Of a DNA stretch of 50,839 nt, positions 1-7,989 are shown piece after piece. Under the pieces are notes generated by a model, which saw nothing but the letters and a program-made list of their open reading frames with translations, did no database searches and was not told where the DNA came from. Numbering within the stretch: the first letter of the stretch is position 1; the number at the start of each line of letters is the position of its first letter. This stretch comes from Balneolales bacterium (lineage in GTDB: Bacteria; Bacteroidota; Rhodothermia; Balneolales; Natronogracilivirgulaceae): positions 1 through 50,839 of the forward strand of contig SKNT01000208.1 in NCBI GenBank assembly GCA_007120385.1, given 5' to 3'. Position numbers and translations under genes: made by a program.

Positions 1-163
1 CCCCGGCCACATGCACCCCGGCCTCATCTATGCCGCCACCGCTTTCCAGAACCGGATTTGCAAGGGCCGGACCGGTCACAGCTGCCGGCTGAACCTGGGA
101 ATATGCCATCAGGATGACGGCAAGAGCTGTCGTGAATCGAAATACCTGTGCAGGTTGTATCAT
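1..163 (-). CDS. Secreted protein, N-terminal fragment cut by window edge
   Basis: Reading the minus strand from an ATG at 163 gives an open frame of 54 codons that runs off the left edge. It begins MIQPAQVFRFTTALAVILMA, a basic residue followed by a hydrophobic stretch and then a small-residue region, which looks like a Sec signal peptide. The fragment ends in a Gly-rich stretch (ESGGG). It starts 11 bases after the stop of the TPR lipoprotein gene on the same strand, so the two are probably co-transcribed and may work together in the envelope. The visible part is too short to name a family. That it is coding is inferred from the signal peptide, the lack of stops and the tight spacing. Confidence 0.55.
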   Translation of the reverse strand, partial: MIQPAQVFRFTTALAVILMAYSQVQPAAVTGPALANPVLESGGGIDEAGVHVAG

Positions 164-174
164 TAAAATTTTCG

Positions 175-1167
175 CTATGGAGCAGCTTCAAGTTCGGATT
201 GGATTTTCAAGTAGCTTTCTGTATCCCCGGCCAGCTCATAGGCAAGAAGCAATTTCTCCTTATGGGCGATGTTGTCAGGCTCAACTGAGAGCAGGCGCTC
301 GTTTGCCTGGACCATGAGGTCATAGTTGCCGGTCTCAAGGTAAATGGATGACAATGCGGTGAGAACCTTTTTGTCGTAGGGGCTGGTCCGCAGGCAAAGT
401 GTAAAAAAACGCTCTGCCGCATATATTTCACCCTTGTTATTCAAATCAATTGCGAACTGGCGCAGGGCTTCATATGTGGATCCAGCCTCAATGTAGCGTG
501 TAAAAAAAGATTCGGCAGCAGCGATATCACCTGTTTCCAGATTGGAATAGGAGGCTAATTTCAACAGGTTCCGGTCTTCTGCATAATGTGCCAGATATTG
601 TTCTGCCGTCCGAAGCGCCTCTCTGAACTCTCCGTCTCTGAAGTAGGAGACAGCCAGGTTGGTTCCACAAAAGCGCTGCATGCGCGGCACGGAGACACAT
701 CGCTGAAATGCCTGCCGGGCCTGCCGGTACTGTCCGATATTTTTATACGACTCGCCAATGAGAGGATAGGGCTCCCACCGATCCGGAAAAATCACGCTCG
801 CGGCTTCAAAATGCCGTATCGATGCTTCGTACCGACCCTGTTCCCAGGCAGTATTGGCAATGTTGAACTCGTTGCGGTAGCTGGATTCCAGCTGATGGGC
901 AATATCCTGCTCATAGGTTGTGGCCGCTTCAAGAGAACGGTTAAAAAAGGACTTGGCATCCGGATAGCTTCGTTCTTTCAGATGGATAACTCCCATAAGA
1001 TAGAGGGCTTCCGGATTGTCCGGGTCCGATGTCAGTGCCGCTTCCACATGCTCCCTGGCAAGAGAGGTGTCTTCACCGCTCATTGCGATTGTAAACTCCC
1101 TCTTTAACGTGCTTTCACAGGCAAAAACGAGCAATAATAGTCCCGGAAGGATAAACCTGGCTGCCAT
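175..1167 (-). CDS. TPR-repeat lipoprotein
   Basis: The protein is 330 residues from the ATG at 1167. An in-frame TTG at 1191 would only add eight residues before the signal. It begins with a hydrophobic segment ending LLLVFAC, a lipobox, so it is probably a lipid-anchored envelope protein. The rest is made of tandem helical pairs with TPR spacing and typical residues (for example NPEALYLMGVIHL, DRWEPYPLIGESY, NIAHKEKLLLAYELAGD), about seven or eight repeats. TPR proteins are scaffolds for protein-protein contacts, so the partner rather than an activity defines the role. The best candidate partner is the secreted protein encoded 11 bases downstream. No catalytic domain is visible. The specific function is unknown. 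Confidence 0.85.
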   Translation of the reverse strand: MAARFILPGLLLLVFACESTLKREFTIAMSGEDTSLAREHVEAALTSDPDNPEALYLMGVIHLKERSYPDAKSFFNRSLEAATTYEQDIAHQLESSYRNEFNIANTAWEQGRYEASIRHFEAASVIFPDRWEPYPLIGESYKNIGQYRQARQAFQRCVSVPRMQRFCGTNLAVSYFRDGEFREALRTAEQYLAHYAEDRNLLKLASYSNLETGDIAAAESFFTRYIEAGSTYEALRQFAIDLNNKGEIYAAERFFTLCLRTSPYDKKVLTALSSIYLETGNYDLMVQANERLLSVEPDNIAHKEKLLLAYELAGDTESYLKIQSELEAAP

Positions 1168-1191
1168 CTGTAAAAGTAGGTCTTGGTGCAA

Positions 1192-1363
1192 ATGTTGTGC
1201 ATTCTCGGAATGGGGCTCCGTTGATTGGAAAAACTACTGTTAATCTGCTATTAAAGCAAGAAAAAAAGCCACATTTCGTTCCATGATGAGATTTGCATAA
1301 GTCGGCATGGTGACGATAGTTCTATGCCTGCGGCCTGACAAGGCAAGTGCCGTATGCGCAATG
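1192..1363. other. Gap between TPR and mechanosensitive channel genes
   Basis: Both flanking genes are on the minus strand. The 172 bases hold no convincing frame, no hairpin with a T-tract and no clear -7 element. I see nothing definite here. Confidence 0.4.
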
Positions 1364-2632
1364 TCAGTGGGTGTTCACCCAGGTTTCAAAATTGCTGCCG
1401 GAAGGCTGCTGGTAATGGCGCAGCCCGAATTCGGGGAGCACAGCCAGGAAATGGTCGAATATTTCGGCCTGGATGTGCTCATAAAGGGCCCATTGCGTGG
1501 TGCTGGCAAAGGTGTAAATCTGCAGTGGAAGCCCCTGGGAAGTGGGCTCCATTTGCCGCACGAGGGTAAGCAGCTCCTTGTTGGTATGGGGATGGTGTTT
1601 GAGGTACTCGAAGGCATAGATGCGAAAGGTGCCGATATTGGTCAGCCAGCGACCGTTTGTGATGACACCGGTCTTTTTCAGGTTTTTGTGGTTGTATTCG
1701 TTGACCTCTTTCAGTTTTTTGGTGATGTAGTCCTTCAGCAGATAGGAATCTTTAAGATGCTCCACTTCCCGCAGCGTAAGAAACCGGATGCTCTGGATAT
1801 CGATCAGCAGTGATCGCATGATGCGCCGCCCGCCACTTTCCTGCATGCCGCGCCAGTTCAGGAAACTGTGCTCCAGAAACTTGTGCGTCGGGATGACCGT
1901 GATGGTCTTGTCCCAGTTCTGCACCCGCACGTTGTTCAGGGCAATGTCAATTACGTCTCCGTCCGCACCAAACTGCTGCATCTGGATCCAATCGCCAACA
2001 CGGATCACGTCGTTGTTGGTCATTTGCACGCTTGCAACCAGGGAGAGCAGCGTGTCCCGGAATACCAGAATGAAGATGGCCGTCATGGCTCCAATCCCGC
2101 TCAGGAAATACCAGGGTGACTGGTTGGCGAGCTGCGCAATGATCAGGATGATCGCAATGATGTAAATGATGACCTTGAGCAGCTGGATGTAACTTTTGAT
2201 GGGCTTGCGCTGTATGCCCGGCCGGTTTTCGTATATGGTGTGAAGCGTTGAGAGGAACGCGTCCAGCGTTCGCGCGAAGACCAGTATCATCAAGGAATTG
2301 ATCAGACGCATGAAAAAGCCGAGCAGATCCTCCGGCAGGTCTGAAACCCAATCAACACCGATGTAGAAAATCAGCAATGGCAGGAAAAACAGAGCTCGTT
2401 GCGGGACCCGGTGCAACATGAGCGCATCATACCAGGGGTGTTTGGCTTTCCGCCCCAGCCTGGTGAACAGCTTGATCAGCCAGGTCCGCACAATGACATG
2501 CAGGAAGACGACCAGCAGAGCCAGCAGCATGATGCCTACAACCGTTTCCGCAACAGGTGTTTGCCAGGTTTCCGGAAAATGCGAGACTACCCATTGGATC
2601 AGATTCTTGCCGGACACTTCCAACTCTTTCAT
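1364..2632 (-). CDS. Mechanosensitive ion channel, YbdG type
   Basis: The protein is 422 residues and begins with an ATG at 2632. It gates in response to membrane tension in the inner membrane and protects against osmotic downshock. Several hydrophobic segments (about residues 25-50, 78-95, 105-122, 145-165 and 172-200) precede the conserved MscS core. The pore-helix region is around SGIGAMTAIFILVFRDTLL, followed by the beta domain with VGDWIQM, QNWDKTITVIPTHKF and the GGRRIMRSL stretch that marks the YbdG (miniconductance) subgroup. Its length matches E. coli YbdG, about 415 residues. It is divergent from the porin gene to the right and lies upstream of the TPR gene, from which 172 bases separate it. 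Confidence 0.93.
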   Translation of the reverse strand: MKELEVSGKNLIQWVVSHFPETWQTPVAETVVGIMLLALLVVFLHVIVRTWLIKLFTRLGRKAKHPWYDALMLHRVPQRALFFLPLLIFYIGVDWVSDLPEDLLGFFMRLINSLMILVFARTLDAFLSTLHTIYENRPGIQRKPIKSYIQLLKVIIYIIAIILIIAQLANQSPWYFLSGIGAMTAIFILVFRDTLLSLVASVQMTNNDVIRVGDWIQMQQFGADGDVIDIALNNVRVQNWDKTITVIPTHKFLEHSFLNWRGMQESGGRRIMRSLLIDIQSIRFLTLREVEHLKDSYLLKDYITKKLKEVNEYNHKNLKKTGVITNGRWLTNIGTFRIYAFEYLKHHPHTNKELLTLVRQMEPTSQGLPLQIYTFASTTQWALYEHIQAEIFDHFLAVLPEFGLRHYQQPSGSNFETWVNTH

Positions 2633-2818
2633 AAATGATTATCTTATGCTATCTGACATCGTGACATTATTGCCAAGGTACCGAATGGTTGCAGCACATG
2701 AAACACCTCTGCAGTTATTGCTTCGGGTTGCGTTCTGCTTCGGGTTGCATTCTGTGTGACGTAAGGCCATCCGGTCCTCATATGTGAACCCCTCAAAATC
2801 GGATTGAAAAATAGACAG
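2633..2818. promoter_or_regulatory. Divergent intergenic region, channel versus porin
   Basis: These 186 bases separate two divergent genes, so promoters in both directions must lie here. I find no clear TAnnTTTG element on either strand. The notable content is a tandem 17-base duplication at 2720-2753, listed separately. Confidence 0.4.
2720..2753. repeat. Tandem 17-bp duplication
   Basis: Two adjacent 17-base copies, GCTTCGGGTTGCGTTCT and GCTTCGGGTTGCATTCT, differ at a single position. They lie in the divergent region between the mechanosensitive channel and the porin. A recent slippage duplication is the simplest explanation. A paired regulator site is possible but unsupported. Confidence 0.85.
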
Positions 2819-3835
2819 ATGAAATTATTTATACCACAAATAATGATCAGGGCAGCACTTGTTCTTGGCTTTTTTACAAGTGCTGCGATGGGCCTTGTTG
2901 CCAGTTATGCGGCCGCACAAGGCGATAATTCCTATCCGGCCTACCGGGTATCCGGATTCATGGAGCAGAACTTCACCTACGAAGAGGAGGCCGACCCGGC
3001 TACGGCATTTTCAATTTACCGCGCACGCGTGGGTGTTGCCGGCAGGCTGAATGACCTTATTTCCCTGAATATCACGGCGGGCGCCCTGGAGCCGCCTAAC
3101 CGGAATCCCCAGTTGGTCAATGGATTCGTCGATTTTGACATCCACCCAATGTTCCAGTTGCGAACCGGCCAGTTTCTGGTCCCGTTCGGTCTGGAGGGCC
3201 CCGAACCGGTATTCCTCAATCCGGCCGTGGAGCGATCGACCGTCATTCGGCGCATGAACTACTTCCGCATGTTCCGTGATATCGGAATCCAGGCCAGCGG
3301 TTCCCAGAACGGATTCAGCTACGCCATTGCGCTGATAAACGGAACAGGCGCCAACGCAGCCGAGCGCATCGACCCGAAAGACCTGCTAGGCAGGTTCGGA
3401 TACCAGGCCACCGATGAGCTGGCTCTCGGCGTGTCGTTCCATATCGGCACTGCACCGACTCTGGCTACCGAACCCGACCGCTTCCAGTTCGGGCTGGATG
3501 CCACCTGGCGATCGGATCCGCTAATCATCCGGGGGGAATACATCCTCCGGAAGGATGAACGTCCCGGCGACAGCGACCGTAATCAGCATGGAGGCTACGT
3601 TCTTGCCGGCTATCACTTCACCGAAGAGCTGCAGGGGATCATGCGCCTTGAAATGCACCGCCCTGACACGGATGTGGACTTTTCCGATTCGGGGCTGACC
3701 ATCCTCACGGCCGGGCTCAACTACTACTTGCAGGGTCACACCCGCATTTCACTGAATTACGAAGTCCGAAGCGACCGGCGGCAAAACGTGGACCTCGGAA
3801 ATCTCCTGACAGTGCAGATGCAGATCGTGCTGTGA
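2819..3835 (+). CDS. O/P-type outer-membrane porin
   Basis: The protein is 338 residues from the ATG at 2819. A TTG at 2804 would add five residues. A signal peptide ends near ASYAAAQGD, and the mature protein is a run of short amphipathic strands with aromatic girdle residues. The order resembles the phosphate-selective porin O/P family: an opening YRVSGFMEQNFTYEEE strand, then IYRARVGVAGRL, LRTGQFLVPFGLE and later GYHFTEELQGIMRLE. OprO/OprP porins form trimeric anion channels, but members of this family differ in selectivity, so the substrate is not predicted. It is shorter than Pseudomonas OprP (above 400 residues). It may share transcription with the reductase gene 75 bases downstream, though no functional link is obvious. 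Confidence 0.85.
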   Translation: MKLFIPQIMIRAALVLGFFTSAAMGLVASYAAAQGDNSYPAYRVSGFMEQNFTYEEEADPATAFSIYRARVGVAGRLNDLISLNITAGALEPPNRNPQLVNGFVDFDIHPMFQLRTGQFLVPFGLEGPEPVFLNPAVERSTVIRRMNYFRMFRDIGIQASGSQNGFSYAIALINGTGANAAERIDPKDLLGRFGYQATDELALGVSFHIGTAPTLATEPDRFQFGLDATWRSDPLIIRGEYILRKDERPGDSDRNQHGGYVLAGYHFTEELQGIMRLEMHRPDTDVDFSDSGLTILTAGLNYYLQGHTRISLNYEVRSDRRQNVDLGNLLTVQMQIVL

Positions 3836-3910
3836 ACGGAATCCGGCAGCGTAGCGGCTCACCATCCCTCGCGGGGAGAAGGAAATCATCCATTATAACT
3901 GAACGACCGA

Positions 3911-5248
3911 ATGAAAACGATTGGCATCCGGCACGAAGATAAGTACGCTCCGGAGCGACGCACCCCGCTGGTGCCCGCCGATGTGCGCGTGCTCACAGGG
4001 CAGCATGGCATTCCTGTCATGGTGGAATCATCACCCAAACGCATATTCACGCATGAGGAATTTGAAGCAGCGGGAGCGGTGGTGGCGGGGGGGCTCACCG
4101 GATGTGATATCATACTGGGAGTCAAGGAGATGCCCGTTGGTTATTTCCGAAGCGGCAAGGTCTATGTCTACTTCTCGCATGTTATCAAGGGCCAGCCGCA
4201 GAACATGCCCATGCTTCGTGATCTGATGGATGCGGGTGCCACCCTGATCGACTATGAGAGGATCCTGGATGCGCAGGGCAGGCGCCTCATCTTCTTTGGC
4301 CGCCATGCCGGCATTGCAGGAATGATCAACACGTTATGGACCCTGGGACAGCGGCTGAAAGCGCTGGGCCAGCCCAATCCGTTTGAAAAAGTGCGCCAGG
4401 CAGCCACATACGACTCGCTCGATGAGGCCAAATCGGACATTCGCGCAGCCGGGGAGGAACTGCTGTCGCATGGCCTGCCGGAGGATACCGGACCCTTGCT
4501 GTTTGCGGTTACCGGCGACGGTAATGTGGCGCAGGGTGCCCTTGAGATCATGGATCTGCTCCCGGCAGTGTCAATACCGCCTTCGCAGCTTGCCGGCGGC
4601 AATGGGAGAGAACAGCTTGCTGATCCCGGAAAATTGTACCTTGTGAACCTGGTTCCCGCCGATTACATGGTGCACCGCGAGGGACGCAGCTTTGACCTCG
4701 CAGACTACATCGCACATCCGGAGTTGTACGATTTGCGATTTGAACACTTTCTGGAACCTGTGGATGTGCTGGTGAACGGCATTTACTGGGATGAGCGGTA
4801 TCCGCGCCTGGTCACACGCAAGTGGCTGCGGGACCGGCATGAGCGGAAGGCGCTTCGGCTCCGCGTCATCGGAGACATCACATGCGATCCCGAAGGTTCC
4901 GTGGAATGCACGGTGAAGGCCACTGGAATAGAGGATCCCGTTTTTGTATTCGATCCGGCTTCCGGCAATCATGTCATGGGCTTTGAAGGTCCGGGCGTGG
5001 CCGTGATGGCGGTGGATATCCTGCCCAGCGAACTGCCGCGGGAATCGTCGGAGCATTTCAGCCGGCTTCTCTCGCCATGGGTGCCGGTGCTGGCCGGCGC
5101 AGATTTCACGGAATCCTTTGATGCACTGCAGCTCCCGCATGAACTGAAACGGGCGGTGATTGTGCACAATGGCCGTCTGACCCCGGACTATGCCTATCTG
5201 GAGCAGCACCTGGGAAACGGAACTTCGGAGCCAGCTGACAGGCCCTGA
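3911..5248 (+). CDS. Lysine-ketoglutarate reductase domain protein (LOR/SDH family)
   Basis: The protein is 445 residues. It matches the N-terminal lysine-2-oxoglutarate reductase half of the animal/plant bifunctional enzyme AASS along its whole length: ERRTPLVP near the start, a CDIILGVKEMP strand, FSHVIKGQ, LIDYERI, FFGRHAGIAGMINTLW, the nucleotide-binding FAVTGDGNVAQGA, LVNGIYWDERYPRLVTR and IGDITCDPEGSVE. That half condenses lysine and 2-oxoglutarate to saccharopine using NADPH. The fold is the AlaDH/PNT type and is cytosolic. The saccharopine dehydrogenase half is absent here and no neighbour supplies it. The gene faces the amidohydrolase gene convergently with 31 bases between them, where only a short GCCGG/CCGGC hairpin without a T-tract is seen. 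The family call is strong, the substrate less certain. Confidence 0.85.
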   Translation: MKTIGIRHEDKYAPERRTPLVPADVRVLTGQHGIPVMVESSPKRIFTHEEFEAAGAVVAGGLTGCDIILGVKEMPVGYFRSGKVYVYFSHVIKGQPQNMPMLRDLMDAGATLIDYERILDAQGRRLIFFGRHAGIAGMINTLWTLGQRLKALGQPNPFEKVRQAATYDSLDEAKSDIRAAGEELLSHGLPEDTGPLLFAVTGDGNVAQGALEIMDLLPAVSIPPSQLAGGNGREQLADPGKLYLVNLVPADYMVHREGRSFDLADYIAHPELYDLRFEHFLEPVDVLVNGIYWDERYPRLVTRKWLRDRHERKALRLRVIGDITCDPEGSVECTVKATGIEDPVFVFDPASGNHVMGFEGPGVAVMAVDILPSELPRESSEHFSRLLSPWVPVLAGADFTESFDALQLPHELKRAVIVHNGRLTPDYAYLEQHLGNGTSEPADRP

Positions 5249-5279
5249 TTGCAAGGCCGGCTTATTCCGGCGGACATAA

Positions 5280-6986
5280 TCACTCCCGGTCCTGCCATCC
5301 CGGCCCGCGGACAAACCTGCCAGGTTTGGCGCCGGTATGCTCACCGTTGCGAAGCACGGTGACACCGTTGACAAGCACAAAATGCACGCCTGTCGCATAG
5401 TGGTGCGGATCGTTGTACGTGGCGTGATCCCGTATCTCCTCCGGATCAAATATCACAATATCGGCGTAATATCCCTCTGCCAGAAGTCCGCGATCCCGGT
5501 TGATGCCCAGTATCCTGGCCGGAAACGCCGTAAGCCGGTGGACCGCATCCTCCAGTGACACAAGCCCGCGGTCGCGTACATAATGTCCCAGCAGGCGGGC
5601 GAAGTTGCCGTAGGCGCGCGGATGCGGATTGCTGTTCAGGAACACTCCCTCGGCGGCGATCGATCCGCCGTCGGAGCCGAAGGTCATCCAGGGAAGCTGC
5701 ACCTGTTTCTCAATGTTCTCCTCGGACATCAGGTGATACACGGCGCTGATGCCGGAATTGTCCTCGGTGATAAGGTCAAGCACCGTTTCTGCCGGTGCCG
5801 TACCGCGCAGCTCAGCCACTTCGGCCAGGGACCATCCAACAAACCGCTGAAGGTCGTCGGTTCGGAACCCTACGAGTGTGATATCATCCGGCGAAGCCAC
5901 CATCTGAAAAAAATTCTCCCAGTCGGGATCGGGCCGCTCCATCTCCCGGATGATCTCCGCCCGCATGACCGGATTCTCAAACCGTTCGATCATGGCACGC
6001 CGTCCGCCTTCCCGGGCCCAGGGTGGGACGACCGCCGAGAGCTGGGTGGATGCGGCCGTGTACATATACATGTTCGAGGTAATATCGAGCCCGTCGCGCT
6101 GCGCCTGCTCCACTCGTTCAATCACCTCATCGATTTTGTGCCAGTTTTCGGTTCCGGCCGCTTTCAAATGGTGGATGTGGGCGGCAATGCCGGCCCCCTC
6201 GGCTATCTGAATCATCTCCTCAATGGCTTCAAGGAAACGGTCCCCCTCGCTGCGCAGATGCGTGGCATACACCCCGCCGTATTCGGCGGCTGCGGAGGCC
6301 AGTGCGATGAGCTCATCGGTGTCGGCATACCAGGCAGGAGCATAGATCAGGGCGGTGCCGAGGCCCATGGCGCCTTCCCGCATCGCCTCCCGGACAAGTT
6401 CCTGCATGCGTTCCAGTTCGTCAGGCGCCGGCGCGCGGTCTTCATGCCCCAGCACATATATCCGCACGGTGGTGGCCCCAACAAAGGAGGCCACATTGGT
6501 GGAGACCCCGCGTTCTTCGAGGTGCTCGAGGTATTCGCCAAGTGTGCGCCAGGCAACGTCATAGGTTATGTCACCCTGGTCCTCTTCACGTTCACGGGCC
6601 ATCTGTTCGTTCAGCGGTCCCATGGACCATCCCTCACCCATCACTTCCAGGGTTACACCCTGCTTGATGTCGCTCATCGACCGCCCATCGTGAAGCAGCG
6701 GCACGTTGGCCCAGCTCAGAATGTTGATGAATCCGGGTGAGACAGCCATGCCGTCGGCATCGATCGACTCCGGCGCAGACAGGCCTTCTGGCAACTCACC
6801 GACATGCGTTATGCGGCCGTCGCGGACAGCAACGCCGCCTGCAAACGGAGCTTCGCCGGTTCCGTCATAGATCATGCCGTTGGTTATAATGATGTCGTGC
6901 GTGTGGCGCTCGCAGGAGGCAAAGAAGAGCACAGCTCCAAGAAGGACGAGAGCGGCAGGGATGTGGACCGGCATCAGCTTGCGCAT
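5280..6986 (-). CDS. D-aminoacylase-like amidohydrolase lipoprotein, altered metal site
   Basis: The protein is 568 residues from the ATG at 6986, which gives a lipoprotein signal (MRKLMPVHIP..., Cys25 after FFAS). An ATG at 7028 would add 14 residues. Longer upstream frames run through a promoter and a repeat and are unlikely. The family is N-acyl-D-amino-acid deacylase (urease-like amidohydrolase barrel): an N-terminal DIIITNGMIYDGTG strand, IKQGVTLEVMGEG, THLRSE (His243), HIHHLKAAG (His270-273), and GSDGG with the catalytic-type Asp439. The usual HxH after GFID is replaced by Leu90 and Trp92, and the usual GNCG cysteine by GEGW (117-120). The enzyme may therefore bind one metal differently or act on another substrate. 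It is probably periplasmic. It converges on the lysine-ketoglutarate reductase gene. Confidence 0.85.
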   Translation of the reverse strand: MRKLMPVHIPAALVLLGAVLFFASCERHTHDIIITNGMIYDGTGEAPFAGGVAVRDGRITHVGELPEGLSAPESIDADGMAVSPGFINILSWANVPLLHDGRSMSDIKQGVTLEVMGEGWSMGPLNEQMAREREEDQGDITYDVAWRTLGEYLEHLEERGVSTNVASFVGATTVRIYVLGHEDRAPAPDELERMQELVREAMREGAMGLGTALIYAPAWYADTDELIALASAAAEYGGVYATHLRSEGDRFLEAIEEMIQIAEGAGIAAHIHHLKAAGTENWHKIDEVIERVEQAQRDGLDITSNMYMYTAASTQLSAVVPPWAREGGRRAMIERFENPVMRAEIIREMERPDPDWENFFQMVASPDDITLVGFRTDDLQRFVGWSLAEVAELRGTAPAETVLDLITEDNSGISAVYHLMSEENIEKQVQLPWMTFGSDGGSIAAEGVFLNSNPHPRAYGNFARLLGHYVRDRGLVSLEDAVHRLTAFPARILGINRDRGLLAEGYYADIVIFDPEEIRDHATYNDPHHYATGVHFVLVNGVTVLRNGEHTGAKPGRFVRGPGWQDRE

Positions 6987-7070
6987 GCGCGGCCATAAAC
7001 AGGCAATATTCAGGACAGTGATTTTCATGACGAAGGAGGGGTCTTTTGTGTATATCGGCAGTGCAAATTG

Positions 7071-7078
7071 CAAATATA
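7071..7078 (-). promoter_or_regulatory. Candidate -7 element for the amidohydrolase
   Basis: The minus strand reads TATATTTG, a full match to TAnnTTTG. It lies 43 bases before the ATG at 7028 and 85 before the preferred ATG at 6986. No clear -33 TTG is seen at normal spacing. If real, translation cannot begin upstream of about 7064, which excludes the longer reading frame. Confidence 0.45.
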
Positions 7079-7382
7079 CCATAAGAATGGGTCGAATGGA
7101 GATCTTTTTTGCCCCCGGCACTCCATCTTGCCTCAACGGGTTGCAGCCGGCCCGGGCCTCCGGCGGAAGGCGGCAGTGGCAGGGATGGCAGAGACGGCAA
7201 TGGAAGGAATGGCGGAAGGCGGCAGTGGCAGAAATGGTGAAAATCGGCGATAGCAGGGGCATTAGCGGGCACCGTTTGTAAAAAAATATCAATCCCCGAA
7301 AAAAAATTTATTTTTCCGAAGATTCTGCCCATCTTGAATTCAGCACTTTGTTTCACCGGCAACCCTAAATGGAGAGGTGAAT
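7079..7382. other. Divergent intergenic region with G-rich repeat
   Basis: This stretch separates the amidohydrolase (minus) from the DUF3347 gene (plus). It holds a G/A-rich imperfect repeat (7143-7240), an A/T-rich patch at 7280-7320, and a GGAGAGG ribosome-binding site at 7371-7377. No gene is evident. The open minus frame crossing it is low-complexity. Confidence 0.5.
7162..7231. repeat. 21-bp direct repeat with 49-bp period
   Basis: An identical 21-base unit occurs at 7162-7182 and 7211-7231. The intervening bases hold further degenerate GGCAG/GGAATGG units. This is a small minisatellite-like tract in a divergent intergenic region. Confidence 0.85.
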
Positions 7383-7892
7383 ATGAGAAAGGCCGTTTAC
7401 CTGATGTTAGCCGCACTTCTGTTTTCAGGTTTCCACGCCGTCCATGCGCAGGAGGAAGATTTCGCCACAAGGTTTGAACGCATCCTGGAACATTACATGA
7501 ACACCAAGGACGGGCTGGTCCACAATCGCACCGATCTTGCCACCGCCTGGGCCGAACGCCTGGAGACCTCGTTCAGTACAACTCCGGACCATATCTTTCC
7601 GGAGGATAAACTTCCACTTTGGCTCGAGATGCGTTCCGGTCTGGTTCAGAAAACCGGAAAGATTGTGGACGCGGGATCCCTTGGAACGCAGAGGGAAGCA
7701 CTGGCGGAGCTTTCTGGCGGCTTGAAAAAATTTGTGGAGCAGTTTGGCAATCCGGGAAGTAAAATTTACGTAATGCAGTGCCGCCAATACGGCGAAGATG
7801 GGGCATTGTGGCTGAGCCGCACCAGCCGGGTGGCCAATCCGTATTATGGTCCCGAAAGGATGGATTGCGGCGAGGTGATTGCAGAATTGTAA
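7383..7892 (+). CDS. Secreted DUF3347 protein
   Basis: The protein is 169 residues. The ATG at 7383 is preferred over a GTG at 7377 because GGAGAGG (7371-7377) sits five bases before it, one of the few good Shine-Dalgarno sites here. A signal peptide ends HAVHAQ. The mature part matches DUF3347 from start to end: ILEHYMNTKDGLV, an alpha-helical middle, then KIYVMQCRQYGEDGALWLS and NPYYGPERMDCGEV. In this family the Met/Cys-rich C-terminal motifs (here MQC and MDCGE) recall the soft-metal binding tail found on some CusB-type efflux adaptors, so a periplasmic copper-handling role is plausible but not shown. No efflux gene is nearby. The gene is convergent with the HAD phosphatase gene. Confidence 0.8.
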   Translation: MRKAVYLMLAALLFSGFHAVHAQEEDFATRFERILEHYMNTKDGLVHNRTDLATAWAERLETSFSTTPDHIFPEDKLPLWLEMRSGLVQKTGKIVDAGSLGTQREALAELSGGLKKFVEQFGNPGSKIYVMQCRQYGEDGALWLSRTSRVANPYYGPERMDCGEVIAEL

Positions 7893-7989
7893 ATGCATTC
7901 GAACCTGCAGGCAAGAATCAGGCCGGCAGGGCAGACAGGGATGCACATGGCATATTTCCCGCAGGCATGCCCGTGCAAAGGCATGCTAT

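Noticed and set aside
5583-6740. A 385-codon open frame on the plus strand
   Set aside because: It is antisense to the amidohydrolase, which has clear family motifs.
7162-7231. Possible CRISPR array
   Set aside because: There are only two full copies, the spacer is itself repeat-like, and no cas gene is present.
7029-7292. N-terminal extension of the amidohydrolase frame to 7292
   Set aside because: It crosses a candidate promoter and a low-complexity repeat, and would bury the lipoprotein signal that starts at 6986.
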